This document shows, in pieces, positions 47,445 through 55,940 of a stretch of 64,000 nucleotides of DNA (the first letter of the stretch is position 1; every line of letters starts with the position of its first letter). The notes beneath the pieces were generated by a model. It had not been told where the DNA came from. It searched no databases and saw nothing but the letters and a program-made list of their open reading frames with translations. Both the position numbers and the translations under genes were made by a program. The stretch is from the NCBI RefSeq assembly GCF_021655095.1, contig NZ_PPXW01000001.1, forward strand, positions 434,546 through 498,545, in the 5' to 3' direction. This DNA comes from Clostridium sp. Cult1 (lineage in GTDB: Bacteria; Bacillota; Clostridia; Tissierellales; Tepidimicrobiaceae).

Positions 47445-48230
47445 TTAGTCATCTCCTTGTCTATCGCTGTTTACTACGATTACATCTATATTTGATTTCC
47501 TTAATTTCTTTATTTCCTCCACAGAGCTTTTATCGTCAGTAATTATTGCATCAAATTTATTAGCAGGTGCAATACTCAGTAAGGCTACATTGCCAAATTT
47601 ACTGTTATCTGCTAGTAAATACTTCTCTTTGGATATGTTCATTAATTCTTTTACTATTCCTACCTCACCCTCAAAGTAGTCCGTTATCCCATATTTATTA
47701 GATACTCCTGCTGAACCAACGAAACTTTTATCGACATGAAAGTTTCTTATCATGTCAACGCTATAATTCCCGTGTAAAAACATATCTTCCTTTCTTAGCC
47801 AACCTCCGATTAAAAATACTCTATTTTTTTGGTCATTAATAAATATATTTGCAATATTAAGTGACGGAGTAATAATTGTAATCTCTTCTTTATTTACTAG
47901 CAATTTTGCTAATTCTTCAACAGTTGTTCCTGCACCTAATGCTATTGAATCTCCTGGTTTAATCAATTTTAATGCTTCTTTAGCAATTTGTTTCTTCTCA
48001 AAAATATTTACTGTTTCCCTCTCGTCATATGGAACCTCTGCTCCCCTTTGCATAGCAGGAGCAACTCCTCCATGAACCTTAATAATCAATCCCATTTCTT
48101 CTAAATAATTTAAGTCATTGCGTATGGTTTCAGTAGATACATCAAAAATTGATGCTAAATTTGATGGGGTAGTAATAGGTTGCTCTTGTATAACTTCAAT
48201 TATTTTTTTTCTTCTAATATTTTTTTTCAT
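47445..48230 (-). CDS. DeoR-family repressor of the polyol PTS operon
   Basis: The 261 residues have an N-terminal DeoR HTH (ITTPSNLASIFDVSTETIRNDL) with the family's NDLNYLEEMG end and a C-terminal sugar-phosphate sensor domain with SIALGAGTTVEELAK and KYLLADNSKFG. The ATG at 48230 follows AAAGGAG; the ORF could be extended by two codons to a TTG. As first gene of the PTS operon and with a promoter overlapped by A/T repeats, it probably represses its own operon until the pathway's sugar phosphate binds. Confidence 0.93.
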   Translation of the reverse strand: MKKNIRRKKIIEVIQEQPITTPSNLASIFDVSTETIRNDLNYLEEMGLIIKVHGGVAPAMQRGAEVPYDERETVNIFEKKQIAKEALKLIKPGDSIALGAGTTVEELAKLLVNKEEITIITPSLNIANIFINDQKNRVFLIGGWLRKEDMFLHGNYSVDMIRNFHVDKSFVGSAGVSNKYGITDYFEGEVGIVKELMNISKEKYLLADNSKFGNVALLSIAPANKFDAIITDDKSSVEEIKKLRKSNIDVIVVNSDRQGDD

Positions 48231-48317
48231 AATCAAACTCCTTTATTCATTATACTTAAACTCATAAATAGAATTAAGTGTATTTACAATATTCTGATTT
48301 CTTGTTTATTTACTAAT

Positions 48318-48346
48318 ATTATATACTATAATTTTGTAATTTGCAA
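48318..48346 (-). promoter_or_regulatory. Promoter of the deoR-PTS-aldolase-AOR operon with operator-like repeats
   Basis: On the minus strand TTGCAA (48346-48341), 17 bp, TATAAT (48323-48318). The sequence TTTTGTAATTTGC (48332-48344) overlaps the spacer and -35 and recurs as TTTTGTAATTTCC (48363-48375), 31 bp away or about three helical turns, as expected for a repressor with two sites. Confidence 0.65.
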
Positions 48347-48661
48347 TATTAATTTAGTTTATTTTTGTAATTTCCTAAATTATTTTGTTTTTTTACAAGT
48401 TTATCGTTTGAAAATTAATCTAGTTAGTATTTTACTCTTTCAATAAGATGTAACTTGACCAATTTGCTTTTCAAATTCCCACAACATACGAAACAAATAT
48501 TTCTAGGACAAGTAAATACATTGGCACTGATCCAACGAAGATATTAGTAAATACTTAAGAGCAAAATACTATTTATACAAGTATATAATATTCAAGATTA
48601 TAAAAAACGACATATATACTCATATTTATTTTTATTATTATAAAAGATTTCAAAAAAGATT

Positions 48662-48702
48662 AAACAGCCAAGGCCTGATATTTTATCAAGCTTTGACTGT
48701 TT
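48662..48702 (-). terminator. 19-bp terminator hairpin about 200 bp after the acyltransferase
   Basis: Arms 48662-48680 and 48684-48702 pair at 18 of 19 positions on the minus strand counting G-U pairs. A T-rich run (TTTAATCTTTTTT) follows. It is the likely end of the acyltransferase transcript, leaving an unusually long 3' untranslated stretch. Confidence 0.7.
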
Positions 48703-48899
48703 GAATTTGTTACTATTACTTCCGCTATCTACCTAACTAGGTACTGTTTATCTACTGTCCATTTTTTTATTAACTCTTCTATTTTTTAATGGATATTTTG
48801 AATTTTACAAGGTATCCTGTCATTGTATCCTGTCATTTTAAAATCAACTCTATTATTCCAATAGTATCTTTAATTTGTATTTATCTATATTCTTACCAA

Positions 48900-50048
48900 T
48901 TACAAGTTCCGCACTTCTTCTTTTTCTCTTAAAACATACTTAGGTACTTTACCTATAAATAGCCAACGTATGTTTAAGGTTCCTACTAATAATACAAATA
49001 TAAACGTTATTGCTAAACCCAATCCAGATATTAATACTAAGGAAGATAGTCTACTATATCCTATGTGGCTAGGGAAACTCCCTATTAGATGTCTTTTTAT
49101 CTCTTCCAATATTAGTGGGTGGGAAAAATATATTCCAAAGGAATAGGTACCGAAGTTTTTCAAATTATTATACCTTCCCACCATCTTCCGTGTCAGCCAA
49201 ATGAGTATAGGCATAGTAGCTAAGGCATATATCATGGTTTGAGGTCTAATAGAGCCAAATCTCCCATAATAATCCCTACCGCTATGAATCCAAATATTAT
49301 AGTATACTTGTCCAATATATAATATGGTTGTGGCTATATATGCTAAAAATATCTTTTTCATATTCCTTTCCACAAAGTTTACTAACCTTTCATAATGCAT
49401 ACCCATTAGCCCACCAGTTATAAAATAAAAAGACCAGCTAAACAAAGTTTTCCAATAGTATTGGTTGAAAGTCTTTATTATTCCTGTTGCATTAGGGTTT
49501 TTGAAATAATACCCATATAGAAGGATTACACCTTGGAATATAAAGAAAAAGGCAAATACTCTAAAGGGTTTCTCTTCCATTGGTTTCGTTAGGTATTTCA
49601 TTAATAATGGTAATATTATATAAAATTGAAATATCAAGAATATAAAGTATAAATGAGCAAAGCTTTCTCCTAATAATATATCCCTGCCTAGGGTTAATAG
49701 ACTTTCTCTATTTATAGATAGTTCATATACATAAGAATCATATAAAAAATAAATAATCGACCAAAGGATATAGGGTATTAATATGAATTTTACTTTTTTC
49801 TTGTAGAACCTGGGACTATTAAATTCATCTATAGACCTATAATTATAAAATAACACCAATCCTGAAACCATCATAAAAATAGGACTTCCAAATCTAAAGA
49901 ATTGATTTAAAAATATGCCTAAATACATGGCTTTAGAGCCATATTCTGAACTAACTGCAAACCCACCAGTAGCATGGATAATCAATATTCCCATGGCAGC
50001 TATAGCCCTTATATAGTATAATTCCTTTATCTCTTTACGTCTCGCCAT
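48900..50048 (-). CDS. Acyltransferase-3 family membrane protein
   Basis: The 382 residues have about ten TM segments. The family motif ELYYIRAIAAMGILIIHATGG contains the conserved R..A...V..H pattern, and FFRFGSPIFMMVSGLVLFYNY follows. Such proteins transfer acyl groups to exported polysaccharides, peptidoglycan or lipids. The ATG at 50048 is chosen because AAAGGAGAATTCAA lies directly upstream; a start at 50081 would include that site. It stands alone, so no target glycan can be named. Confidence 0.9.
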   Translation of the reverse strand: MARRKEIKELYYIRAIAAMGILIIHATGGFAVSSEYGSKAMYLGIFLNQFFRFGSPIFMMVSGLVLFYNYRSIDEFNSPRFYKKKVKFILIPYILWSIIYFLYDSYVYELSINRESLLTLGRDILLGESFAHLYFIFLIFQFYIILPLLMKYLTKPMEEKPFRVFAFFFIFQGVILLYGYYFKNPNATGIIKTFNQYYWKTLFSWSFYFITGGLMGMHYERLVNFVERNMKKIFLAYIATTILYIGQVYYNIWIHSGRDYYGRFGSIRPQTMIYALATMPILIWLTRKMVGRYNNLKNFGTYSFGIYFSHPLILEEIKRHLIGSFPSHIGYSRLSSLVLISGLGLAITFIFVLLVGTLNIRWLFIGKVPKYVLREKEEVRNL

Positions 50049-50365
50049 TTGAATTCTCCTTTTATCCAATATTCTATACATTAATATATTATATCATAAA
50101 AAATATGAATTCATGGTATAGAAAAACTAGGCTTTATGATATGATACTTCCAAAGTAGACAGTCTAATTAATCTAAATCCACCCATCTATCAGTATGGAA
50201 GAAATCAACATGGATTCCTAATACTTCATTTTCATAAAGTTCTTCAAATATATAGTCCATTATTAGTATTGAACCCCTGTTTAAAAAGCCATTTTTATGG
50301 TAAATATCTTAATAGGACAAACTTAATAAATATTGACAATCTTTAATTAAAAAAGGTGAATTTAT
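50049..50365. other. 317-bp gap between the acyltransferase and the AraC regulator
   Basis: No intact gene. On the minus strand, 50168-50305 reads as about 45 uninterrupted codons after a stop (IYHKNGFLNRGSILIMDYIF ... DFFHTDRWVDLD). That is not random-looking coding text, but it lacks a start and ribosome binding site, and the family is not recognised; it may be a gene tail left by deletion. Confidence 0.35.
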
Positions 50366-51715
50366 ATGTATATAAAAGAAAATATTGAATTCAAGAGGGA
50401 CATCCCCCTAAATATTGAAGTACAGTCAATTAATAGATATCCCTTCCATTGGCATAAGGATATTGTAGAGATAATTCTTCCTATTAATGGTTCCGTTGAA
50501 GTTACCGCTAACTTTGAGAAAAAGTTATTAAACCGAGGAGAATTTTGCTTTATAAATAATGAAACTATTCACTCTATAAGAAGTTCCTCAAAAACTATTG
50601 TAGTAATTTTTCATATAGATTTGAACTATTTTGAAGATGAATTCCGATACATAAAGCAAATGTTTTTTAGAAGTAAAATGTACTTTGAATGCCCAATTAA
50701 AAAAAACAAAAATATATTCCTAAATGTTAAAGAAAACCATATAATTAAATTTAGAAATCTTTTAATTAGCATTTTGTCCCATATCTTAGATAAAAATAAT
50801 TTGTCTGAAAATCTATTAGAAAGTTTTTCATACCAGTTAGTATATTTAATGGTATATGAATTTAACTGGATACAATTTCTTAAGCAAAACAATAAATTCA
50901 TCAGTACCACTGCTTTAGATAGATATCATAGAGTAGTTAAATATATCCAAGAAAACTATACCGAAAAAATAACCTTAGATGATATAGTGTCTCAAGAGTT
51001 CGTCACTAAAACCTATTTCTCTCATTTTTGGAAAGATATAAGCTCCTATAGTTTTCAAGAAAGAATAAACTATGAAAGGGTGCTTAAATCCGAATTTCTA
51101 TTATTTACAGATGACACCATATCAGAAATATCAAAAAAATGTGGCTTTTCAGATGTAAAATACTTCTATAAAAATTTTAAAAGATGGTATGGATGTATGC
51201 CTTTAGAACATAGAAGTAGATGTATTGAATATATGAAAAAGGGTTCCGATTATATAAATCTGGAGATAAATGATTTGGAAAAAATATTTAATGATTATAT
51301 TGAAAATTTCTTTACATTAGAATTTAATTTCCATGAAGATTCAGATATTTCCTCCCTAATAGAAACCTATATTAAATTAAAATATTTACAAATATCTGAT
51401 AAACAAATACATTTTAATGCTCCGAAATATGTAATACTTAATCCTCTGAGCAAAAGTAATTGTCATTTAGAAAAGAATGATATTATATTTAATTGGAACC
51501 ATATCGACCTTTTTGTTAATATCTGCTCCGACCTAGGATATATTCTACAAATTAAATTAAATTGTAATGATATAGAGGAAGAATCTCTCTATGACATAGT
51601 AGATAAATTTATTTTTCTATCTATCCAGCGTTATGGTATGGAAACCTTACAAAAATGGTCCAGAAATCCGTGCCAATGCCATATTACCTGGTGCAATTAT
51701 GACTGCTATGGTTGA
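50366..51715 (+). CDS. AraC-family regulator truncated and fused out of frame to an SDR remnant
   Basis: The N-terminal cupin part has YPFHWHKDIVEIILPINGSV. The AraC HTH pair (about 195-290) includes FVTKTYFSHFWKD and ISEISKKCGFSDVKYFYKNF. After it comes a C-terminal region whose full version, in related regulators, is a longer sugar-binding or TIM-barrel-like extension. At about 51650-51657 the frame crosses into foreign sequence: the last ~15 residues (SRNPCQCHITWCNYDCYG) are the wrong-frame reading of a dehydrogenase gene. The DNA-binding domains are whole, so some function is possible. No strong ribosome binding site is seen; AAAAAGGTGA precedes the ATG. Confidence 0.75.
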   Translation: MYIKENIEFKRDIPLNIEVQSINRYPFHWHKDIVEIILPINGSVEVTANFEKKLLNRGEFCFINNETIHSIRSSSKTIVVIFHIDLNYFEDEFRYIKQMFFRSKMYFECPIKKNKNIFLNVKENHIIKFRNLLISILSHILDKNNLSENLLESFSYQLVYLMVYEFNWIQFLKQNNKFISTTALDRYHRVVKYIQENYTEKITLDDIVSQEFVTKTYFSHFWKDISSYSFQERINYERVLKSEFLLFTDDTISEISKKCGFSDVKYFYKNFKRWYGCMPLEHRSRCIEYMKKGSDYINLEINDLEKIFNDYIENFFTLEFNFHEDSDISSLIETYIKLKYLQISDKQIHFNAPKYVILNPLSKSNCHLEKNDIIFNWNHIDLFVNICSDLGYILQIKLNCNDIEEESLYDIVDKFIFLSIQRYGMETLQKWSRNPCQCHITWCNYDCYG

Positions 51716-51881
51716 CAGTGTAGGTGGAGAAGCTGCAGTTAAACATTTAATAGAAGGTTCCCCAATTAAAAAGGCTGGGCAGCCTGAAGAAATTGCCACA
51801 GCAGCTTTATTCTTAGCTACTGATGACTCTTCATTTGTAACTGGTCAATTAATAAGAGTAGATGGAGGAATAGATATTTAG
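51651..51881 (+). pseudogene. C-terminal remnant of a short-chain dehydrogenase
   Basis: The frame from the junction reads NGPEIRANAILPGAIMTAMV and ends DSSFVTGQLIRVDGGIDI, the last ~75 residues of a classical SDR (about 250 residues when complete), including the NAILPG and SFVTGQ.I.VDGG motifs. The Rossmann and catalytic YxxxK parts are missing. It is joined to the AraC gene at AAAATGG (51651-51657), where both reading frames make sense, so a deletion brought the two together. Confidence 0.88.
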
Positions 51882-51886
51882 CTACT

Positions 51887-51925
51887 AAAAAGAACCAATC
51901 CATAATATAAGGATTGGTTCTTTTT
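51887..51925. terminator. 15-bp-stem bidirectional terminator
   Basis: Arms 51887-51901 and 51911-51925 (AAAAAGAACCAATCC/GGATTGGTTCTTTTT) pair perfectly around a 9-base loop. It separates the SDR remnant from the convergent end of the opp operon. Confidence 0.92.
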
Positions 51926-51936
51926 TTATTTATAGC

Positions 51937-52899
51937 TTAAAGTTCCTTTGCTCTATGACAAGCTACAAAATGATTTTCATGTATTTCTTCGAATTCTGGA
52001 ACTACTTCTCTACACTTATCTATAGCATAAGGACATCTGTCCACAAATCGGCAATTTTCTTTTGGATCTATAGGGCTTGGTACATCTCCTTCAAGCATTA
52101 TCCTATGCCTATTCCTTTGAGTTTCTGGATCTGGAATAGGTATAGCTGATAATAAGGCTTTGGTATAAGGATGGATTGGGTTATCATAAAGTTCTTCTGA
52201 ATTAGCAACCTCCATCATATGTCCTAAATACATTACTCCAACTCTATCCGAAATATATCTTACCATGGATAAATCATGGGCAATAAATAGATAGGTAAGC
52301 CCTAAATCTTCCTGTAATTCTTTTAATAGATTAACTACTTGAGCCTGAATAGATACGTCTAAGGCTGAAATAGGCTCATCACAAACTATAAACTTTGGAT
52401 TCAAAGCTAAGGCCCTAGCAATCCCAATTCTTTGACGTTGCCCACCAGAGAACTCATGAGGGAAACGTAAAGCATGCTCTTCATTTAATCCTACAAGCTT
52501 CAATAATTCAATTACTCTATTTCGACGATCATTGTGGTTTTTATATATACGATGAATTTCTAAAGGCTCACCTATAATCTCCTCAACCGTCATCCTCGGA
52601 TTTAATGAAGCATAAGGGTCTTGGAATATCATTTGAAAATCCCTACGAATATCCCGCATTTCATGTCGGGACAATTCATAAATATTCTTCCCATTAAAGA
52701 TCAGCTCACCATCCGTTGGTTCATAAAGTCTGATTATAGTCCTCCCAGCCGTAGATTTTCCACAACCCGATTCTCCTACTAGACCAAAGGTTTCTCCAGG
52801 ATATATATCAAAACTAATACCGTCTACTGCCTTTAATTTTCCTTTACCAACATCAAAATATTTTTTTATATTTCTTGCCGATATTAAAGGTTCAACCAT
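51937..52899 (-). CDS. oppF: Oligopeptide ABC transporter ATP-binding protein OppF
   Basis: The 320 residues have Walker [13 protein letters not shown], signature [17 protein letters not shown], Walker [14 protein letters not shown] and the C-terminal oligopeptide-transporter extension with the Fe-S-type cysteines ([15 protein letters not shown]). It is the second ATPase of the peptide importer. It overlaps the oppD stop by one base, so translation is coupled. Confidence 0.95.
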   Translation of the reverse strand: MVEPLISARNIKKYFDVGKGKLKAVDGISFDIYPGETFGLVGESGCGKSTAGRTIIRLYEPTDGELIFNGKNIYELSRHEMRDIRRDFQMIFQDPYASLNPRMTVEEIIGEPLEIHRIYKNHNDRRNRVIELLKLVGLNEEHALRFPHEFSGGQRQRIGIARALALNPKFIVCDEPISALDVSIQAQVVNLLKELQEDLGLTYLFIAHDLSMVRYISDRVGVMYLGHMMEVANSEELYDNPIHPYTKALLSAIPIPDPETQRNRHRIMLEGDVPSPIDPKENCRFVDRCPYAIDKCREVVPEFEEIHENHFVACHRAKEL

Positions 52900-53903
52900 T
52901 ATATTTCACTCCCTTCTGCTACCTTTTGGGCCATTGGATGATTTAACCAACAACAACTATAATGAGAATCTGTGTGGTATTCCCTTTCTGGCATATGGTT
53001 TTTACAGATAACCATAGCATCATCACATCTATCGAAAAATGGACAACCTTTTGGTGGTATATATAAATCAGGAGGAGTTCCATCAATGGAATGTAATGTT
53101 TCTGATCTGTCCATATCTAATCGCGGAACACTGCCTAGTAATTTTCTAGTATAAGGATGCCTTGGATTATTAAATATTTCTTCTACTCCACCTTCTTCTA
53201 AAAGCTGTCCAGCATACATTACAATAACTCTGTCACTTATATCAGCAACAACACCTAAATCATGAGTGATTAAAATAATAGAAGTGCCGAATTGATTTTG
53301 TATTTCTTTCATAAGATCTAATATCTGAGCCTGAACAGTAACATCTAGGGCTGTAGTAGGCTCATCAGCTATTAATAATCTAGGGTGGGATACCATTGCA
53401 AGAGCAATCATAACCCTTTGACGCATACCTCCTGAAAATTCATGAGGATATTGTTTAATCCTTTTTTCAGGTTGAGGTACTGAAACTAAATCTAACATTT
53501 CTATTGCCTTTTTCTCTGCTTCTTTAAAACTTAAATTTTGATGTTTAACTAATCCTTCAACTATTTGTTTTCCAACTTTCATCGTTGGATTCAAAGAAGT
53601 CATTGGGTCTTGGAATATCATAGATATTTGATTTCCACGAATCTTTTGCATTTCCTTTTCACTTTTTTGTACTATATCTTCACCATTAAATAAGATTTGA
53701 CCATTTTTATAAAAGGCAGGTGGCATAGGAAGAAGTTGCATTATAGAGCTTGCTGTTACACTCTTCCCACAACCTGACTCTCCTACTAAAGCTACAGTTT
53801 CTTTTTTGTTTACATGAAAGCTAACTCCACGCACCGCTTCTACTTCCCCAAAAAAGGTTTGGAAGGACACTGCTAAGTCTTTCACTTCTAACAATTTTTC
53901 CAT
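52899..53903 (-). CDS. oppD: Oligopeptide ABC transporter ATP-binding protein OppD
   Basis: The 334 residues have Walker [13 protein letters not shown], signature [17 protein letters not shown], Walker [14 protein letters not shown] and the Opp-type C-terminal cysteine motif ([17 protein letters not shown]). It pairs with OppF to energise peptide uptake. GGTGGGAAA precedes the ATG. The gap to oppC is 14 bp. Confidence 0.95.
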   Translation of the reverse strand: MEKLLEVKDLAVSFQTFFGEVEAVRGVSFHVNKKETVALVGESGCGKSVTASSIMQLLPMPPAFYKNGQILFNGEDIVQKSEKEMQKIRGNQISMIFQDPMTSLNPTMKVGKQIVEGLVKHQNLSFKEAEKKAIEMLDLVSVPQPEKRIKQYPHEFSGGMRQRVMIALAMVSHPRLLIADEPTTALDVTVQAQILDLMKEIQNQFGTSIILITHDLGVVADISDRVIVMYAGQLLEEGGVEEIFNNPRHPYTRKLLGSVPRLDMDRSETLHSIDGTPPDLYIPPKGCPFFDRCDDAMVICKNHMPEREYHTDSHYSCCWLNHPMAQKVAEGSEI

Positions 53904-53917
53904 TTTCCCACCTCTTT

Positions 53918-54862
53918 CTATTTACGTAATCTTGGATCTAGTGCATCTCTTAAACCGTCCCCTAATACATTAAAGGAAAACATTATAAGAGATATTAGTA
54001 TTGCTGGTATTAGTATTTGATAGAAAAGCCCTATTGGCATAACTGCTAATCCGTCATTAGCTAAAGTTCCAAGACTTGGTTTAGGTGGCTGTAAACCTAA
54101 TCCTAAGAAACTTAAAGTCGCCTCTGCAAATATTGCCCTAGGTATAGTTAGAGTTACATTAACTAAAATTGGCCCTAGAGTATTTGGTACAATATGATTT
54201 TTAAGTATCCATCCTTTGGAAGCCCCTAAGGACTCAGAAGCCAATGAATACTCAGACTCTTTAAGTTGAAGAACCTGACCTCTTACTAGGTTGGCCATTG
54301 GTACCCACCCAGTGATAGTCATAGCGATTATAAGCACAAACATGGAAGTACCCGATCCTTTAGTTGAAAATACTACCGATATTAATACAACTACAAGCAT
54401 ATAGGGAATACTATAAATAACCTCAGCTATACGCATCATTATAGCATCTACCCTAGGAGAGGCCATACCGGCAATTCCTCCATAGACAACACCTATACCA
54501 AAATCAATAAGGGCTGCAAGGAGTCCAATTATTAATGAATATCGAGTTCCCAACCAGGCTCTAGAAAACAAATCCCTACCTAATTCATCAGTACCAAACC
54601 AATATTCACCATTTGGTTTAAGATTTGTCTTACTATAATCCTGTTCATAGTACTCAAAATTACTTATTGTAGTACCTAGAAAGGACATAACCCCCATAAT
54701 TATAAGAAGAATCAGTCCAGTCATTGCCAGTTTATTTTGCTTTAATCTACGCCATACATCTGCCCAATACTTAATACTAGGCCGTCTTATACCTTCAGAA
54801 TCTCGCAAATCTTGAGGGGCTTTTTCAAACATTTCTTTAGTATATACCATATCTGTTTTCAT
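53918..54862 (-). CDS. oppC: Oligopeptide ABC transporter permease OppC
   Basis: The 314 residues have a cytoplasmic N-terminus, one TM (MTGLILLIIMGVMSFLG), an extracellular loop with FGTDELGRDLFSRAW, then five TM segments. The EAA-type coupling loop is YSLASESLGASKGWILKNHI. This is the OppC/DppC layout. AGGGACGTTAATC precedes the ATG and it starts 3 bp after oppB ends. Confidence 0.95.
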   Translation of the reverse strand: MKTDMVYTKEMFEKAPQDLRDSEGIRRPSIKYWADVWRRLKQNKLAMTGLILLIIMGVMSFLGTTISNFEYYEQDYSKTNLKPNGEYWFGTDELGRDLFSRAWLGTRYSLIIGLLAALIDFGIGVVYGGIAGMASPRVDAIMMRIAEVIYSIPYMLVVVLISVVFSTKGSGTSMFVLIIAMTITGWVPMANLVRGQVLQLKESEYSLASESLGASKGWILKNHIVPNTLGPILVNVTLTIPRAIFAEATLSFLGLGLQPPKPSLGTLANDGLAVMPIGLFYQILIPAILISLIMFSFNVLGDGLRDALDPRLRK

Positions 54863-54864
54863 GA

Positions 54865-55797
54865 TTAACGTCCCTCCTTTGTAAGTCTTATTCTCGGATC
54901 TATTAAAGTATAGGCTATATCAACTAATAATAACATAGCAATCAATATAACCGCATAGAATACAGTCACTCCCATTATTAATGTATAATCCCTATTGTAA
55001 ATGGAAGTAGTAAAAAACATACCTAATCCAGGAATACCAAATATTTTTTCGATAACGAAGCTCCCTACTAAAAGATTTGAAATTGTAGTACCTAATATGG
55101 ATACAATAGGTAATATTGCATTTCTAACAGCATGCTTCATAATAACGGCTGTTCTTGTAATCCCTTTGGATTTAGCTGTTTTAATATAATCTTGTCCTAT
55201 TACTTCTAACATGCTAGAACGCATAAGCCTAGCCATTTGAGCTAGTGGCATCAATGCTAGGGCAAAAGATGGCAATATAGTATGTCTCCATTCTCCCCAG
55301 CCACCTATAGGTATCCATTCTACATTTCTAGCCACGAATTGAATTAAAAATGACCCCATTACAAAGCTGGGCACCGAAACACCGATAATTGAAATAATCA
55401 TGGAAATATAATCAGGAAATTTATTCTGAAATAATGCCGCAATTGCACCTAATGCAGGTCCAAATATTAAAGCTATAAGAAGAGCTTGAAGTCCCAATTG
55501 AGCAGAAACAGGGAAACCTCTTGCTATCATTTCATTTACGGTTTCGGTATTTGACTTCATAGATTCACCAAAATCTCCCCTAGCAATATTCTTTAAATAC
55601 ACTGCATATTGCTCACTATAAGGCCTATCCAACCCATATTTCTTTAGTAAGTTTTGATAAACCGCCTCAGGTATATTTCTATTTTCGTTTACAAAAGGAT
55701 TGCCAGGAACAGAGTGCATTAGAATAAAAGTAATAGTTATAACTGCCCATAGAGTTACTATAGCCATAGCAAGTCGTCTTACAAGGTATTTACTCAT
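54865..55797 (-). CDS. oppB: Oligopeptide ABC transporter permease OppB
   Basis: The 310 residues start MSKYLVRRLAMAIVTLWAVITI, followed by ITFILMHSVPGNPF typical of OppB/DppB. Six TM segments and the coupling loop DYIKTAKSKGITRTAVIMKH are visible. AGGGGAGGTAGT precedes the ATG. It lies 143 bp after oppA, separated by a hairpin. Confidence 0.95.
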   Translation of the reverse strand: MSKYLVRRLAMAIVTLWAVITITFILMHSVPGNPFVNENRNIPEAVYQNLLKKYGLDRPYSEQYAVYLKNIARGDFGESMKSNTETVNEMIARGFPVSAQLGLQALLIALIFGPALGAIAALFQNKFPDYISMIISIIGVSVPSFVMGSFLIQFVARNVEWIPIGGWGEWRHTILPSFALALMPLAQMARLMRSSMLEVIGQDYIKTAKSKGITRTAVIMKHAVRNAILPIVSILGTTISNLLVGSFVIEKIFGIPGLGMFFTTSIYNRDYTLIMGVTVFYAVILIAMLLLVDIAYTLIDPRIRLTKEGR

Positions 55798-55832
55798 ACT
55801 ACCTCCCCTTTTCTATAATGTTAAATAGAAAC

Positions 55833-55855
55833 CAAGTGGCTAAATTAGCCACTTG
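55833..55855 (-). terminator. Partial terminator between oppA and oppB
   Basis: Arms 55833-55843 and 55845-55855 (CAAGTGGCTAA/TTAGCCACTTG) with a 1-base centre. The following sequence on the minus strand is only weakly U-rich, as often found where a binding protein is made in excess over its permease. Confidence 0.6.
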
Positions 55856-55940
55856 ATCCTATTCTAAAATCTAGCCTCTAATCTTTAATGTCTTCTTTAA
55901 TTTTAAATTGGATATAGCATCCACTGTTTTCTAATTTTTA

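Larger units (their letters stand above)
48231..48899. other. 669-bp gene-poor region between deoR and the acyltransferase
   Basis: It contains the deoR promoter (48318-48346), an orphan terminator hairpin (48662-48702) and a tandem 13-bp duplication GTATCCTGTCATT at 48812-48824 and 48825-48837. Short open frames here are A/T-rich and lack ribosome binding sites. No gene is supported. Confidence 0.55.

Noticed and set aside
48812-48837. Two tandem GTATCCTGTCATT units as CRISPR or attachment site
   Set aside because: Only two units with no spacer and no integrase or Cas gene nearby; replication slippage is sufficient.
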